From: Erigeron canadensis
Taxonomy: Eukaryota > Streptophyta > Magnoliopsida > Asterales > Asteraceae
Assembly (NCBI RefSeq): GCF_010389155.1
Contig: NC_057768.1
Span: forward strand, 1,169,501-1,233,500
DNA length: 64,000 nt
Direction: 5' to 3'
In this document: positions 19,801 to 31,680 of the stretch, piece after piece
Numbering within the stretch: position 1 is the stretch's first letter
Layout of the letters: every line of letters begins with the position of its first letter
Made by a program: the position numbers and the translations under genes
The notes under the pieces: generated by a model
What the model saw: only the letters and a program-made list of their open reading frames with translations
Told to the model about the DNA's origin: nothing
Database searches by the model: none

Positions 19801-22174
19801 ACTTGATGACCTAAATTAAAGTTACTTACATCATGGTTTGATAGAATAAAAAAGACAACACCCTAAACCATCCTCTTGTCCCCCGCCTCAAAAAGATACC
19901 TTTTATCAATTCCATAAGTCATCATTCTTTAACATGAAAAAGTTTCATAGTTTTTGTGTTTCTCTCAAGCCCCACCTAACTAGATAAAGTGGGTCCCTTT
20001 CCCTTTTCAATCCATTTCCTTTGTAGTTACACATATCATGAAAGATAGGCTGCAACATCAAACACAAAATGCATCTCCAAAAAATAACACAAAATGCATT
20101 GCTACCAACCTTTAAAATGTTCATTTTATTAGTTATTTTGACTTAAAAGTATTCATTTAGAAAAGAAAACCGACTTGGACTTGAGTTCTCGTGAACGTTA
20201 AGGGTGTTAATATGAGCGTTTTAAATTTTTTCGTGTTATGCAGGGTCTAAATAACCTGATTTGAAGAAGCATCTAAGAAGTTGTGAGATAATAACGTGTA
20301 TAATTACCTAAGTATCATAAACTTTGAGCATCTGATTATCTGATTTTGATCTTTAAGTTTCTATAATCGCTTAGAAACGCACATCCAAATGTCTAATCGT
20401 GACTATGTTCTAGAGAGCTAGAAGTGATCATATTAGCAAGTAAATGGTATGCTAGGAAAGTAGATAGACAAAAAAAGAAAAGAAAAGATAGAATTATTTA
20501 CCTATAGTATACATTTTCTGGTAATTGAAAATGTCCAATTTTCGCATCTTTTCTCTATAGCTTTTGTAAAACTTGTGAGCTTCAGTCAACTTGCCACCAC
20601 TATGTTGATACACTTCCTCAATCTTCCATGGCTTCAATTCCTCCATTATCTTTGGAGGCGATTCGGATTCTTCAAAAATTGTTGGCAGTCCACTGGCTTT
20701 AGCTTTCTTGATCTCCATTGTTAACTGCTCAATCAATTCTTGATGTTCCCATAAAGATTCCAGCTTGTTTGATGTATCACTTGATGAATTCTTCCCATTA
20801 TCATCTGTACTTTCTTTTTTTAGATTTGTACCAAAATCTTTCTCAGATAAGAAATCGTCTGATAACCATTTGTTTTCATCCTTTTTAATGAATTCTAAAT
20901 CAAAAAATTCGTCAGATAAGAACCCGTCTTCTTGAGATACATTACTCGATGGAGAACTATCACTTGACCCGTTTAAATCCGTATTTGAGTCAGAAGATGT
21001 GCAAACACTTCCATCAAGAACTTTTTGCTTATCTTCACTAAAAGTATCAATTTCTTCTTTTTCTTCAATCTTTAAACCAATTGAATCCATATTAAAAACA
21101 TCAGCATATGAATCAACACTTTCATCATTAACTTTTTCCAATTTCACTTCACTAAAAGCATCAACTTCTTCTTTGTCCTCCATTTTTGTAACCTTCTCAT
21201 CAAAACTTTCAACCATCACTTGCTCATTAACATTTGCTTCATCTTCAAAATCATCATTCCTAGCCGAATTCCCTTCTGCAACAATTAAAATAGAAAAATG
21301 TTATTATAGCACATAAGTATACCTTCTCTTTTCTTTTCCAATAAATTAAAAACCATACACTCATCTAATACAAACTCACCATTCGAATCCACATCGACTT
21401 CACTGCTACCTTCCAACGAAACTTCAAATGAATCAATATTTTTACTTAAATTCTTGTCATCAACACATGAAGGTGGTTCCAACATATCAACTAATTGACT
21501 TATGGAACCAAAATCTTTCTGCTTTTTAGTAAACTCCTCATAAGTTGGAAATTTAAAAGTGAATGAAAACTCAGGGGACTCTTTTCCATCTTTTTCCTCA
21601 TCATTTTGCCCATCATTTTTTTCATCATTTAATTCTTGATTTTCCTCATAAAGCCCATCACCATTTTCTTTACCTTTTACCTCCAAAAAGTCTTGTTTTA
21701 CCTCCATGTCTTCTATTAATGCAACCCCAGGATCACTTTGAACACCCTTTGAAGAACCATCATTTATTCTAAACCTGTAATTAAAAAAAACCCACAAAAA
21801 CTTACATAAATACATAACAAAAAAAGATCAAAACTTTCATCAATATTTTACAATAAACACAAGGATTTTGCTAATCATTACTCTTAAGGACTAATATTAT
21901 CAGCAAAATCCATTTGAAAAAAAAAAAGCTTTAGAGTACCTTGTGAAATAATGAAATAGGTGAACCAAATAGTTGGAAATACAATACCAAAAACCCAACA
22001 AGAAAAGAATAAACTTTGGATATAAAAACTCAACAACTGAATACATAATTAGCAAACTCAATATGGGTAAGAAGAATCTTTAGAAAAAAACTAGCCCATT
22101 TATTAGAAAACCAATAAATTCAAAGTGAAGCAAGAAAACAGAGGAAACAGAGACATACCATCAATACAATACAT
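16819..22174 (-). CDS. DUF1666 family protein ('ribosomal protein L34Ae'-like), 7 coding exons
   Basis: Exons on the minus strand: 22174-22159, 22036-21940, 21774-21323, 21275-20502, 18001-17588, 17472-17270 and 17085-16819. All have GT/AG borders and the phases agree throughout, giving 740 residues and a TGA stop. Residues ~8-35 are hydrophobic (FLYPKFILFLLGFWYC), a probable membrane anchor. Residues ~40-340 are acidic and low in complexity. The DUF1666 region follows: EIKKAKASGLPTIFEESESP, KFYKSYREKMRKLDIFNYQK, MCLSWEILHWQYEKA, GEFQQFQVLMQRFIEDEPFQ, SIRLFWQFVRADK, then QVDMKLVSRVL, QLLWCHNKL and the C-terminal PSFLLFPC. Despite the database name it is not ribosomal; the biochemical role is unknown. 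The frame stays open upstream of the ATG to an acceptor after a T-run near 22240, so a 5' exon is likely and the start is the least certain part. Intron 4 is 2.5 kb. Confidence 0.9.
18690..18905 (+). mobile_element. Possible tRNA-derived SINE in the large DUF1666 intron
   Basis: It shows a box A-like TTTAAGTGGCGAGTAAGC (about 18701-18720) and a box B-like GGGTTCGACC (about 18743-18752), the spacing of a tRNA-derived Pol III promoter, followed by a GC-richer body. I found no clear tail or target duplication. Confidence 0.3.
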
Positions 22175-22671
22175 ATTTTGTAAACTGTTAATATCATAAC
22201 AATCTTGAAAAAAATCAAAAAACTGAATAAGACTAATCAACTGTAAAAAAAAAAAAAAAAAAAAAGACAATAATATGAAAAAGACAAGTGTGAAATATTC
22301 AAAGAAAAAAGTTAAAACTTAGAATGGAAATCTGACCTAAAAGAAAGCAAAATTTCAAGGAGAATGAGATGGGTAAGTGTGAGCAAACTTGACTGGGTAT
22401 TCGGGTCGGGTTTTATTTGTGGAGATTTATGGTTATGGAAACAGTTAATGGTTTCATGGTATATGGTTGGTTGCAAATTTTGAATGATGGAGTTAAGGTT
22501 GGGAGAGAATGTGTGTATGTGTGTTGGGATTTGTGGCGGTTGACCAGTTATTTAATTAATAAATTTATTAATTAATTAATTGAAGTTGAAGATAATAGGC
22601 GATATTTGGAGGGTAGGGGGCGCCAATTTACAAGCTATTCTTCCGGTCCAAGCGTTTAAACTACAACTCAA

Positions 22672-22775
22672 TTTATATTTTGCCATTCCAAAAAAAACAA
22701 AAACTCTATTTCTATGTTGTTCATGTATATTTTGCCATTCCAAAAAAAACAAAAACTCTATTTTGCCCTTTCTTT
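22672..22775 (+). repeat. Two-copy direct repeat, ~58-bp period
   Basis: The segment ATATTTTGCCATTCC followed by an A-rich run and CAAAAACTCTATTT is present at about 22674 and again at about 22730. Open frames across it are repeat artefacts. Confidence 0.7.
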
Positions 22776-22899
22776 ATTATTTTATTTATTTATTTATTTG
22801 TTGTTTATGTATATTTTTCACGAATCGATTATGTGTATGATTTTTATATTTTTGTATCTATTAATACTTTTAGATTTTTTTTTTTAGTTTGCACATTAT

Positions 22900-23744
22900 C
22901 CCTATCTAAAGTATAGTTAAAAGAAATTGAGTGTCAGTCGAGTGGAAATATCAGGAAACACCCCACTATGCAAAAACTTTATAAATCCATCATTTTAGGG
23001 AGTTGAATTTAACACTGAGAATAAAAACTAGAATTGTATCAACCAATTATATTGAAATAGTTCGATTATAATTAAATATATAGGGATTTGCTAACTAGTG
23101 TCCCTAGTGCATTAGTTAAGAAACATTTAATGAACTTGTTATTTCGTTACTAATCAAAAATTATATTTAATGTGTATTAATTTAACATAACAGTTTTTAT
23201 TTTTAAATAAATAATTATTACATATTTTTATATTTTAGAAAGGTTGGACTTTATTAAATGCTACTTAACTGATATGATATATATATATAATATAAATGTG
23301 TACATATATAAATTGTAAATATTGATTTAAAATATGATATTTTAATTATGAATATGTTTTACGTGTGTGTAGACAATGACATGATACATATTAAATAGTA
23401 TTATTTTAATAAAGAAGTTAGGATATTAGTATCACATAACTTGATTAATTTGTTATAATTATGCATTAACTGTTTGTACAATATGTTGTAACCCTTGTAT
23501 TGTGTGATAAATTAATTAAATTACGTGGTACAAATATCACTTCTCATTATCTTATAGTGTTGTCACATATCTAATTTTGGTAAAAAAATCTCTCGTGTGC
23601 TTATTTGTAAACACATAAAAAACATGAGGTCCCTATCATTTATTTATTATACACAAAACCATTAAAAATATTAAAATGTGAGATGTTTTTCACTCAAATT
23701 AAATGTGTGACAAAATTATATTCCCTCATAAGATATTTGGTAAA
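22900..23744. other. AT-rich intergenic DNA upstream of the DUF1666 gene
   Basis: I see no coding signature, no clear element termini and no RNA gene. There are short AT runs only. Confidence 0.5.
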
Positions 23745-24619
23745 GTATGAACTAAGGATGAGCATAGGACCGTCCCGGTACCATCCCGGTCCCAGTACCA
23801 ATGGTACCAGTCCCGAATATCACCAAAAGTTGGTACCGATCCCGATCCTATATAAACCGGTACCGAGTGGGACGAGACCGGGATTTCGGTACCAAATCCC
23901 GACTAGCCCCGAAGTCGTCACGTTTTTTGGTTTGCTATATGCCTATATTCATTTGAATACTTGAAGTTGAAGTTTGTTTCTTTCGTAGATTCCTAAACAT
24001 TAGCCTTTTTTAGCCACTTTCGACGGCAAAAGTTATTGGAATACTTGTTGTAAGTTCAGATATCTTTTTCCTTAATTAGTGATTTACTGATATTTTAAGG
24101 AACCGAATGGCAAGCAGTAGGTTTACATTCTTTGAATAATTTATTGTATAAATGTATAATAATTTGTATTCCATACGGTAAAAGTGGTAAAATGTAATCA
24201 TGGAAGAGGAAGACCAAACATTAATTTGTATTCGAGTTATGAAAACTTAGCAGCAACTTAGTATGTTGGAACTTAGTATGTTGGTATTGAGATTGGTGCC
24301 TAATGTTATGAATTTCTGATCGTGATTGCTCAAATGTGTATCATATATTTCATGCGGCTTAGATGGAATATGAGAAATTGAATTAAGAAAATTCTTCTTT
24401 CATCATACAAAATATTACTTCTTCGAGTTGTCGATTATGCTGTTTTTCAATCTTTTAAATTTGAGATTAATGGTTTGAATTTTGAATTCGAACGTTGAAG
24501 GGACTAATTGTGTAAATATTTTAAATTTTGAACGTTGGAGGAGCGTCTTTTAGTTTAGCTATAAATGTCGGCTCCTTATCAGATATTTCTACCAAAACAC
24601 AAACTTTTATATATCTGCA

Positions 24620-24951
24620 ATGGCTTCTTCATCAAGAGTCCCTAAATATAAACCACCAATAACTGTCGATCAAGTGAATGACAGTATCATGGCTGATATC
24701 CTCGACCACCAAACGTCCAAAGAGGAACTTGTTGAAATTGGTCTAAAACTGGCACCGAAAAAAAATGGTGTCTTGAACAAATCCGTTATATACAAACAGG
24801 GCATTGTACTGAGCTTGAGTGTTAATACTTCACTTATTTACAAGGGAAGTATGACAAAATTCAGTTTGCTAATGCGGTTTTCACCTTCAACGAGTTCATC
24901 ATGAATGCCAGAGCAGTCTATAAGATGAAAAAATATATTCTATGAACTATT
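24620..24951 (+). pseudogene. Unrecognised ORF inside the hAT-type element
   Basis: ATG at 24620 opens 94 codons; the first 60 or so look coding (VDQVNDSIMADILDHQ, KEELVEIGLKLAPKK). A second frame continues more convincingly after 24830 (QGKYDKIQFANAVFTFNEF, NARAVYKMKKYI). The change of frame suggests a decayed gene of about 110 residues. A TATA-like TATATAT lies just upstream at about 24609. I do not recognise the family. It could be a captured host fragment or a second transposon ORF. Confidence 0.35.
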
Positions 24952-25149
24952 ATGCTGTATGTTTCTCTTTAATAAGTTTGTAATGTTTCTAAATTATGAA
25001 TAAAAGTCTGTTTTTATTAAATTACAAAGTACACATTATAATACATAAAACAAACTTAAATAAAATACATAACACATACTTAAATAAAATACATAAATTA
25101 CACTTAATAAAAAAAATATCAAACAGACTTTCCCATAAACAGACTTAAT

Positions 25150-25440
25150 TCAAACGAAAGTGGACAACCCTGATAAGCTCCCTAAAACAATGCTCGTACC
25201 TGAAGCCCTTCCCATAATTGCGATGGTACTCCTAATGCGCCGTTGCATAGAACATCTAATCAGATTGCCTTTGTGCATTGAATCTCGTATAGATTATCGT
25301 AAAATGCTTACATTCATTGTGAATTTTTTGGAACTGACCTAGTAGTTGAGATTTGCCCCTTGGACGTTCAATGGTGTTCGCGTTGAAGGGCTCAGATATG
25401 TTGGTCCAAAAAGTGATCTGGCTTGGGAGGTTAACCATTT
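25150..25440 (-). pseudogene. PIF/Harbinger ORF1-like (Myb/SANT-associated) remnant
   Basis: The minus strand from 25438 reads QITFWTNISEPFNANT, then RPRGKSQLLGQFQKIHNE and FTIIYTRFNAQRQS, then a stop near 25258. In another frame about 60 bases on, EHCFRELIRVVHF follows. The order 'FW..I...FN.NT', 'R....L..QF.KI..E...F...Y', 'RQS', 'EHCF' is that of the Myb/SANT-like DNA-binding ORF1 proteins of plant PIF/Harbinger elements. Only a fragment remains. Confidence 0.5.
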
Positions 25441-26105
25441 CACATTTTTATATCCAACACCTGCATAAACAAAAGCTGTTCGGATTCACTCCATATTTGT
25501 CTGGCCATTTTGAAATATAATGGTTTTGAGGAGGATAAAAAATGATTTGAAAGAAGTTGTTCTGAGTTGAAATGAGTGTGTTAAGTTGATTATAAATAAG
25601 GGAAAGAAAATAAATAAATAAAAAAAGTAGTAGCCGTTTTTTTCAAAATTTCAAAAGTTCAAAGTTTAAAATTAGTAAAATGGGCCCCACAAACCGATAA
25701 TAATATAAAAGTTGATTTATTTTTTAAATTATATAATTTTGTTAAATATAAAATAAGAATAAAATAAAAGTTGAGGAAAAGTTGAGGAAAATGTGGAGTT
25801 GGTAGTGAGTAAGGAAGAGGTATTTTAGGAGAGATAAAAGCTGATGTGACAGTGAGAAAGAGGAAGGATGGTGTCGTGGGCTGGCTGAGGCCTTAGTTTA
25901 CAGATTCGAGTTTATATGTTTTAGATTTAAAGAGCTAGAGTTTGGGTTTTAATACGTTGTGGCAGACAATATTGTCATACAAAATCTCCTGCTAAACTTC
26001 AAATCACGTAAAACATGTTGACGGTAAATCAATAGTCGTATTTTTTATAGCAATCAGGACTAGTTGGGACCAATCAGTATTTTATGGATTTTTCTCGATA
26101 CTGAC

Positions 26106-27562
26106 TGATATGTCGTATTTTAGAGCCATTTCCCACAATGAATATAATTGCTTTAGCATGGTTTATAAGTCGTTTTTGTATACATTTGGTGCCTTTATGG
26201 TATTTGTTAGTGTTTCAGGTTACTGACAGGTGTTTAAGCGTAGATCTGGAGAAAAGACATTATTGAGGTGAAATAAGTGCTAACGGATGATTCCTGAATC
26301 GTTTGGATGAAGATAGCAGAAAGTCAATGAATGTCAAAGCTGGAAAGTGGGGAGTTGCCCCACAACTTGTAGTTGCCCCGCAATAGGAAAACAGAGGAGA
26401 ATCGTTGCCCCGCAACACCTTCAGCTTTAAATCATTGGACGTCAACAAGTCAACACGAAGCTGGACCTCGTTGCCCCGCAACTTGTAGTTGCCCCGCAAC
26501 TAGGTCCGAATCTGGGCAGATTTTTGGAAACTTATAAATAGCTTGCTTAATCATTCCAAAACCCTATCTCATACTTTCCGGCCGTTTTTAAGACCTTTTG
26601 AGGAGACTTTTGATCAGATTTATCATCCTTGAAGATTGATATTACGATTGGATTATTCTCGTTATTTTCGTTCAATTCTTTGTATTCGGTAACGATGAAT
26701 TCTCTCTATTTGATTTGTTATTTCATATTTAATATGAGTGGCTAATCGCCTTTTCATCCATCTTGATGGAGTGAGACATTATGTAAGGATTGCACAATAA
26801 TTTATAATTCAAGTGATTTGATTTAACGTTGTGTCATGATCTTAATCTATTATTTCTTTATTAGTTAATTGTTGATTGCGGATAATTTATATTCATTGCT
26901 TAGTGACAACTAGGGTTTGGGTGTAAGTTATTTTGATTGCTTGGTTATAAGCAATTGGTTCTATGACAGGTACGGAAGAGGGTAATCAATAATTAATAAG
27001 AATTAACGGGTTGATGGTTGGGTACAATCAATAGAAACAATTGTTATCTGAAATGACCAAAACCATTGTTGAACTAGAGAAGTTATAAATAGGCGTCTCG
27101 GGGTACCGGTCTTAATAATGAAACTAGTTTATACAAGAGAGTCAAATAAGTTGTACACTTGACGGGTACGGGGTTGGCGATTAATTTGAGTCTCGGTTAT
27201 TTAATCACTAAATTGAATTTGAACTTCATCAAATGTGCAATCTGAACATGTTGTCGAGCGAAATCAAGATGGGTGACCCTTAAATTATTGTTTTCAACAA
27301 CAAACTTCTCTTTCGATTAATCCTTTGGGATTACTGACTTTTAAAATTAACTACTTGCAACGTGGCAACTAAGCCACAAAAACCCCCATATTTTACTTGA
27401 ATCATTTGATGTTTACAATTGCTTGTTAAAGTCCTTGCGAACGATCTCGGCTTACCAGTTTAAACTATTCTGCATGTGATCAGGTACACTGCCTGTGAGT
27501 GTGTAGTAGTCAGTATTTCGGTAAATCGTGTTTATAAATTTAAAACTAGATTTCGCACATCA
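26106..27562 (+). mobile_element. Solo LTR, Athila-like gypsy, with 5-bp target duplication
   Basis: CTGAC at 26101-26105 and again at 27563-27567 flanks a 1457-bp unit that starts TGATATGTCG and ends CGCACATCA. Features: five GTTGCCCC(G/A)CAAC motifs (26354-26500), a TATA-like ATAAATAG (about 26536) followed by CCAAAACCCTA, and a 3' part with AGTCCTTGCGAACGATCTCG, as in Athila-group LTRs. No internal domains remain, so the element was reduced by LTR-LTR recombination. Confidence 0.85.
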
Positions 27563-27908
27563 CTGACTCCGATTGGTACCAGTCTCGGGAACTGAAAAAG
27601 GTGAGTCCCGGTCCCACTCGGATTTTGGTACCCCTTTTTCAGTACCGGTACGGGATCAGGATTTGGAAAATTCCGCTCATCTCTGTATGAACATGTGACC
27701 TCTTGCCTTTATTTATGGACCCATTTAGTCACATGATGGTGATATTAATGGGGTTTTACCCTATGGATAAATAATATTATCACTTTCCAAATATCAAAAT
27801 GTATCAATCTTGTTTTTTTTTTTAATGATAATTTTGAGCTCAGCAACATGTTTTTTCATATATCCAACTTCAGTTCCAGAATTTCTAGGAGCATTTTGCT
27901 CACACTAG

Positions 27909-28625
27909 CAGGTATGGCTCCAACATGGGGGCATTGGGGGAAATTGCCCCCACCCTAATTTGTTCACAATGTATTTTTTATTTATTTCAAAGTATATTTG
28001 GAAATTTGTCCAGATCAAAAAAATAAATAAATAAATAAAAATACATATGCAATAAGTGATATACGATTTTAATCCCAACTTTCAAATCTTAATTTTAAAT
28101 GATAGTAGCTATAAGTAGATAATCTTCATTCTCCTTCTTTATACATATTTTTTTCTTCAACAAATAATACTTTCATTTATTGATTTAAATTAAATTATCC
28201 ATATATATTATCCCAAATTATTAGGTTTCTTATTTTCTTTTGGCTTGAATTGAAAGATGAAAGTGTGATGATAGATTGAAAAGGTCGAAGAGAGGTTTTG
28301 TTTTGGGAAATCTCACACATAACATACTAAACAACATATTATTTGTTATCTTGTATTGATTTAATATAAAGAGAAGTAGATATAATATAGCATTATATGG
28401 ATCGTCTAAGTTTAGTGAATAGTGTGTGCTATTAGTTATACGACGAAGTTGTAGTTGGTTCGTTATGTCGTCTTTTGAGTTTGCATTTAGGTTGTAATTG
28501 GATGGTTATTATTTTGTCGGTATATGAATTTATCGAAATTTGATCGTTATATTTAAAACAAAACTTTTACCTATATAATGTTTTAAATTTGCCCCCTTAC
28601 GATAAAATTCTTGGCTCCGTCCCTG
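27909..28625. mobile_element. hAT-type non-autonomous element, 717 bp
   Basis: Termini are CAGGTATGGCTCC and, inverted, CAGGGACGGAGCC, each followed by a GGGGGC-rich subterminal stretch. Flanks CACACTAG (27901-27908) and CACACCAG (28626-28633) match at 7 of 8 bases, the hAT duplication length. No coding capacity seen. Confidence 0.75.
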
Positions 28626-28904
28626 CACACCAGAATTAGAACTCAATACCTCTCAGTCTTAGGCTCCACCATATATCAATTCATCTATTGATAATTAGTT
28701 CAATCTTGTTTTAATATCTGATAAATTTATATTTATGTTATATGCCGAACTTGTACATGTATCATTTTTCAAAGTAAATACATGTATCGAAAAGGTTCCA
28801 TCAATTCTGAATAAATATTAATTAGTCAAACTATAGTAAACATAAAAAGATAAATCACGTACAGTATGGTTAAAAGCCGTGAACAACATTTGTTCCCGTG
28901 GCCT

Positions 28905-29827
28905 AACCGTGGGCATTTTTCGGTTTTGGGCCCAACCCGGTCCAAACCGGTTTGGAGGGATGTTGACCCAAATCGGTTTGAGGTCAAACCCGAACCGGTT
29001 TGTAACCGATTTGGAGGCTTGAAAAACCCGACCCATTTCGAACCGATAGGGTCGGTTTGGGACTGGTTCGGGTCTAAACCGATTCGAAAACCGAACCTGT
29101 TAGTTTTAACTACGTAAATCATTTTTCAGTCACGTGATTGTTAATGATTTGAAACTAGGACCCAAGTTACCTTCCAAATGATAATATTTAATGAATTAAC
29201 ACAAAAAACTTCAAGTTATTTAAAAAAAAATAACACTTAAAATTAAGTGAAAACTCACTAAAAATCACTAAAAATGCTAAAAAGCCACTTTTTTTTAACT
29301 ACGTAATCAATTTTTCGGCCACGTGATTGCTAATAACTCGAGACTAGGACCCAAGATACCTTCCAAATGATAATATCTAGTAAATTAACACAAAAAACTC
29401 TAAGTTATTTCACAAAAAATACTTAAAATTAAGTGAAACCTCACTAAAAATCACTAAAAATGCTAAAAAGTCGCTTTTTAACTACGTAAATCGTTTTTCG
29501 GCTACGTGAATGCTAATGACTCGAGACTATGACCCAAAATACCTTACGATGAATAATATCTAGTGAATTAACACAAAAAACTCAAAGTTATTTAACAAAA
29601 AACGCTTGAAATTAAGTGAAACCGGTATCTCGGACCGAGTAGGCTTGAAACCGATTTCTCAAACCGGTATTGAAACCGATTTAACCATAGAAATCTTGAA
29701 ACCGGTTTCGAACCATCGGTTTGGCTTAGAAACCGAACTCATTTGGTCAAAATCGGTTTTGACCGAACTCGATTTTGGTTTTGGTCGAACCGGGTCGGTT
29801 CAAACCGGTTTGGATGGGCACGGCTGC
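28905..29827. mobile_element. hAT-like non-autonomous element with AAACCGGTTT subterminal repeats
   Basis: Flanks CGTGGCCT (28897-28904) and CGTGGTCT (29828-29835) match at 7 of 8 bases. Inner ends contain CCGTGGGCAT and, inverted, CCGTGCCCAT. Both subterminal regions are packed with AACCGGTTT and GGTTCGG-type motifs (28920-29100; 29620-29815). The core is a three-copy tandem repeat. The frames over it are artefacts of the repeat. Confidence 0.6.
29106..29620 (+). repeat. Three-copy tandem repeat, ~180-190-bp unit
   Basis: Units start at about 29108, 29298 and 29478 with TTAACTACGTAA-TC, then TTTTC(A/G)G(T/C)(C/T)ACGTGA, 'GA(A/C)TA(G/T)GACCCAA', and end with CTCACTAAAAATCACTAAAA and GCTAAAAAG. 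The third unit is shortened at its 3' end, where AACCGG sequence begins. Confidence 0.8.
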
Positions 29828-29839
29828 CGTGGTCTGTGC

Positions 29840-30820
29840 TTTTAGTTTTATGGTCATGTCCTCACTAGTCACTACTAATATGCTATTGTGGGCGACGGAT
29901 TGTTTATATCCAAAGTTTTGAATAATTCAATAAATTAAGATATCTGAAGTCTGGATTTGAAAATTTAAAGGGTATGTCATTTGCGTGTAAAGGGTTGAGA
30001 TTTTCTCAAGTTTAAGTAACTTGGGGGTAAAGTTGAAACGTTAATAGTCATTGTATTACAATCAATGATCATGATTCAATTATCATTTTTAAATTTTAGT
30101 AATTGATTTCAAATCAATGGTCGAGATTAACCAACTTTATCCATCAAGTTAATTATAACTTGAAGGGATAACTCGCGTGTAAATATGTAATTACACTTCC
30201 CATATACTCGAATAATTGAATAGGAGAAAAAGGTGGTGACAGAGACATTAATCCAAAATACCTTTTTGTTATTTGCGGCTTTGCGCGTTTTGTATGTTTG
30301 ACCTTCTTGATGCTTTCCTAGTTATCTGGTCAAACGGTCAACCTACATATTGTTTGTTTCAATATGTATGTTTAACATTGAAAACTTAACCAAAAATAAA
30401 AATGGCCATGAAAAATATGACCACCAAAAGTAGTAAAGGATCCTGATGAAGAGAATTTAATGTAAAAAGGAAAAAAGGGATTTTTCAACATTATCTCTTT
30501 TCAAAGACAAAAAATGATACATTTATACACACCTACATGATATATTTATTGTTCTTTATCGGCGTATAACTTAGTAATGAAAAGTTACATGTTAAAAAAA
30601 AAAAGAAATGAAAAGTTACTGCTAGCGATTCAACCCAACTGTACGGGCAAGCCTGGTTAAACAAAATTCAAAAACAACTCCTTCAAAACCAAACCAAATA
30701 TTGAATCTCGGACTCGTATGTAAACTTAGATGCCTCACCAGACACCAGTCACCAAACACATCATGGATCATTGCTAGTATTATTTAATACAGTAGTATAT
30801 TTATACTAATCAAATATTAT
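29840..30820. other. AT-rich intergenic DNA
   Basis: I see no gene, RNA gene or defined element ends in this stretch. Confidence 0.5.
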
Positions 30821-30825
30821 CTTAT

Positions 30826-31318
30826 AAAACATTTTGCCCTTTTTTCAAATCTTAATTAAGTAATTGAACTACCTAAATTACTCTTTTTTTTATTCACTAA
30901 TTTAAACATCTCTACCTAATATACATATAATACCCTTAAATCTCAACAATTCATTTTTTTCTCTCCTCAAATCTCAACCACTTATTTTTTTTCTCTCATC
31001 CATAAATCATTTTATTTCTCTAATTTATTCAAAATATCATAGTTATAATGGCACGACTTACATAATAAATAATGCGCGATAAACTGACCCGACTTACATG
31101 ATAAACAATGCTTTTATCTCAAAAACCGTATATCGATAAATTATAAAAATTGTATGGGTGTTCTTAAAATTTCATGTTATTTCATTAGAGATGTTATTCG
31201 ATATACTTTCGACGAATTTTGAAATTCGAGGGCAGAGCCAGTACGGTTAAGGCATTTGGCTATCATACTCTATGACTTGAGTTATCACCCCTACCATCTC
31301 ACCGCTGCAACACGTAAC
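30826..31318 (+). mobile_element. Helitron-like fragment, copy 1 of a dispersed family
   Basis: It aligns by eye with 62690-63060. Shared landmarks are TTATAAAACAT near the start, TCTCAA(A/C) and CTCTCATCCATAAAT/CTCTCATACATAAAT, TATGGGTGTTCTTA(A/C)AATTT, CGATATACTTTCGACG, and GTACGGTTAAGGCATTTGG. The start in the other copy (TCTCTACTAC after an A) is of Helitron type. Confidence 0.4.
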
Positions 31319-31680
31319 ACTGGCCAAGAATTTTATTATATATTTAATGTTTACATATAACTTATTTAAACTTGAAAGTAGTTCAGCTGATAAACAACAC
31401 ATGGTTTGAAAAATTAGGAAGGATACTATTTTGGCCGTTCAAATTTTCATTTTGAGGTATTTGGAAGAGCAACGAATTTTATTTAACTTCCAACTTGATG
31501 AATCATTCCAATAACATTGGCTAATAATTTTATTATATATTTAATGTTTACATATAACTTATATAAACTTGAAAGTAGTTCAGCTGATAAACAACACATG
31601 GCTTGAAAAATTAGAAAAGGATACTATTCTGGCCATTAAAATTGTCATTTTGAGGTATTTGGAGAGCAACGAATTTTATT
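31319..31680 (+). repeat. Two-copy tandem duplication, ~198-bp period
   Basis: Copy 1 starts near 31321 and copy 2 near 31519. Both run through TTTTATTATATATTTAATG, GAAAGTAGTTCAGCTGATAA, ACAACACATGG(T/C)TTGAAA and GAGCAACGAATTTTATTT. Copy 2 is interrupted at its end by the SINE insertion. Confidence 0.8.

Larger units (their letters stand above)
23745..27692. mobile_element. hAT-type DNA transposon, split by a solo LTR
   Basis: An identical 8-bp flank, GTATGAAC, occurs at 23745-23752 and 27685-27692. Inside it the ends read TAAGGATGAGC and, inverted, AGAGATGAGC. Subterminal regions on both sides are dense in GGTACC/CCGGTACC motifs (23770-23915; 27573-27660). Without the nested LTR the element is about 2.47 kb. 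No hAT transposase was seen; it holds the two small coding remnants listed next. The 8-bp duplication and terminal GATGAGC support hAT. Confidence 0.7.

Noticed and set aside
28818..29122. Genes on either strand over the AACCGG-rich region
   Set aside because: Frames such as NRFGFDLKPIW are translations of the subterminal repeats of a hAT-like element.
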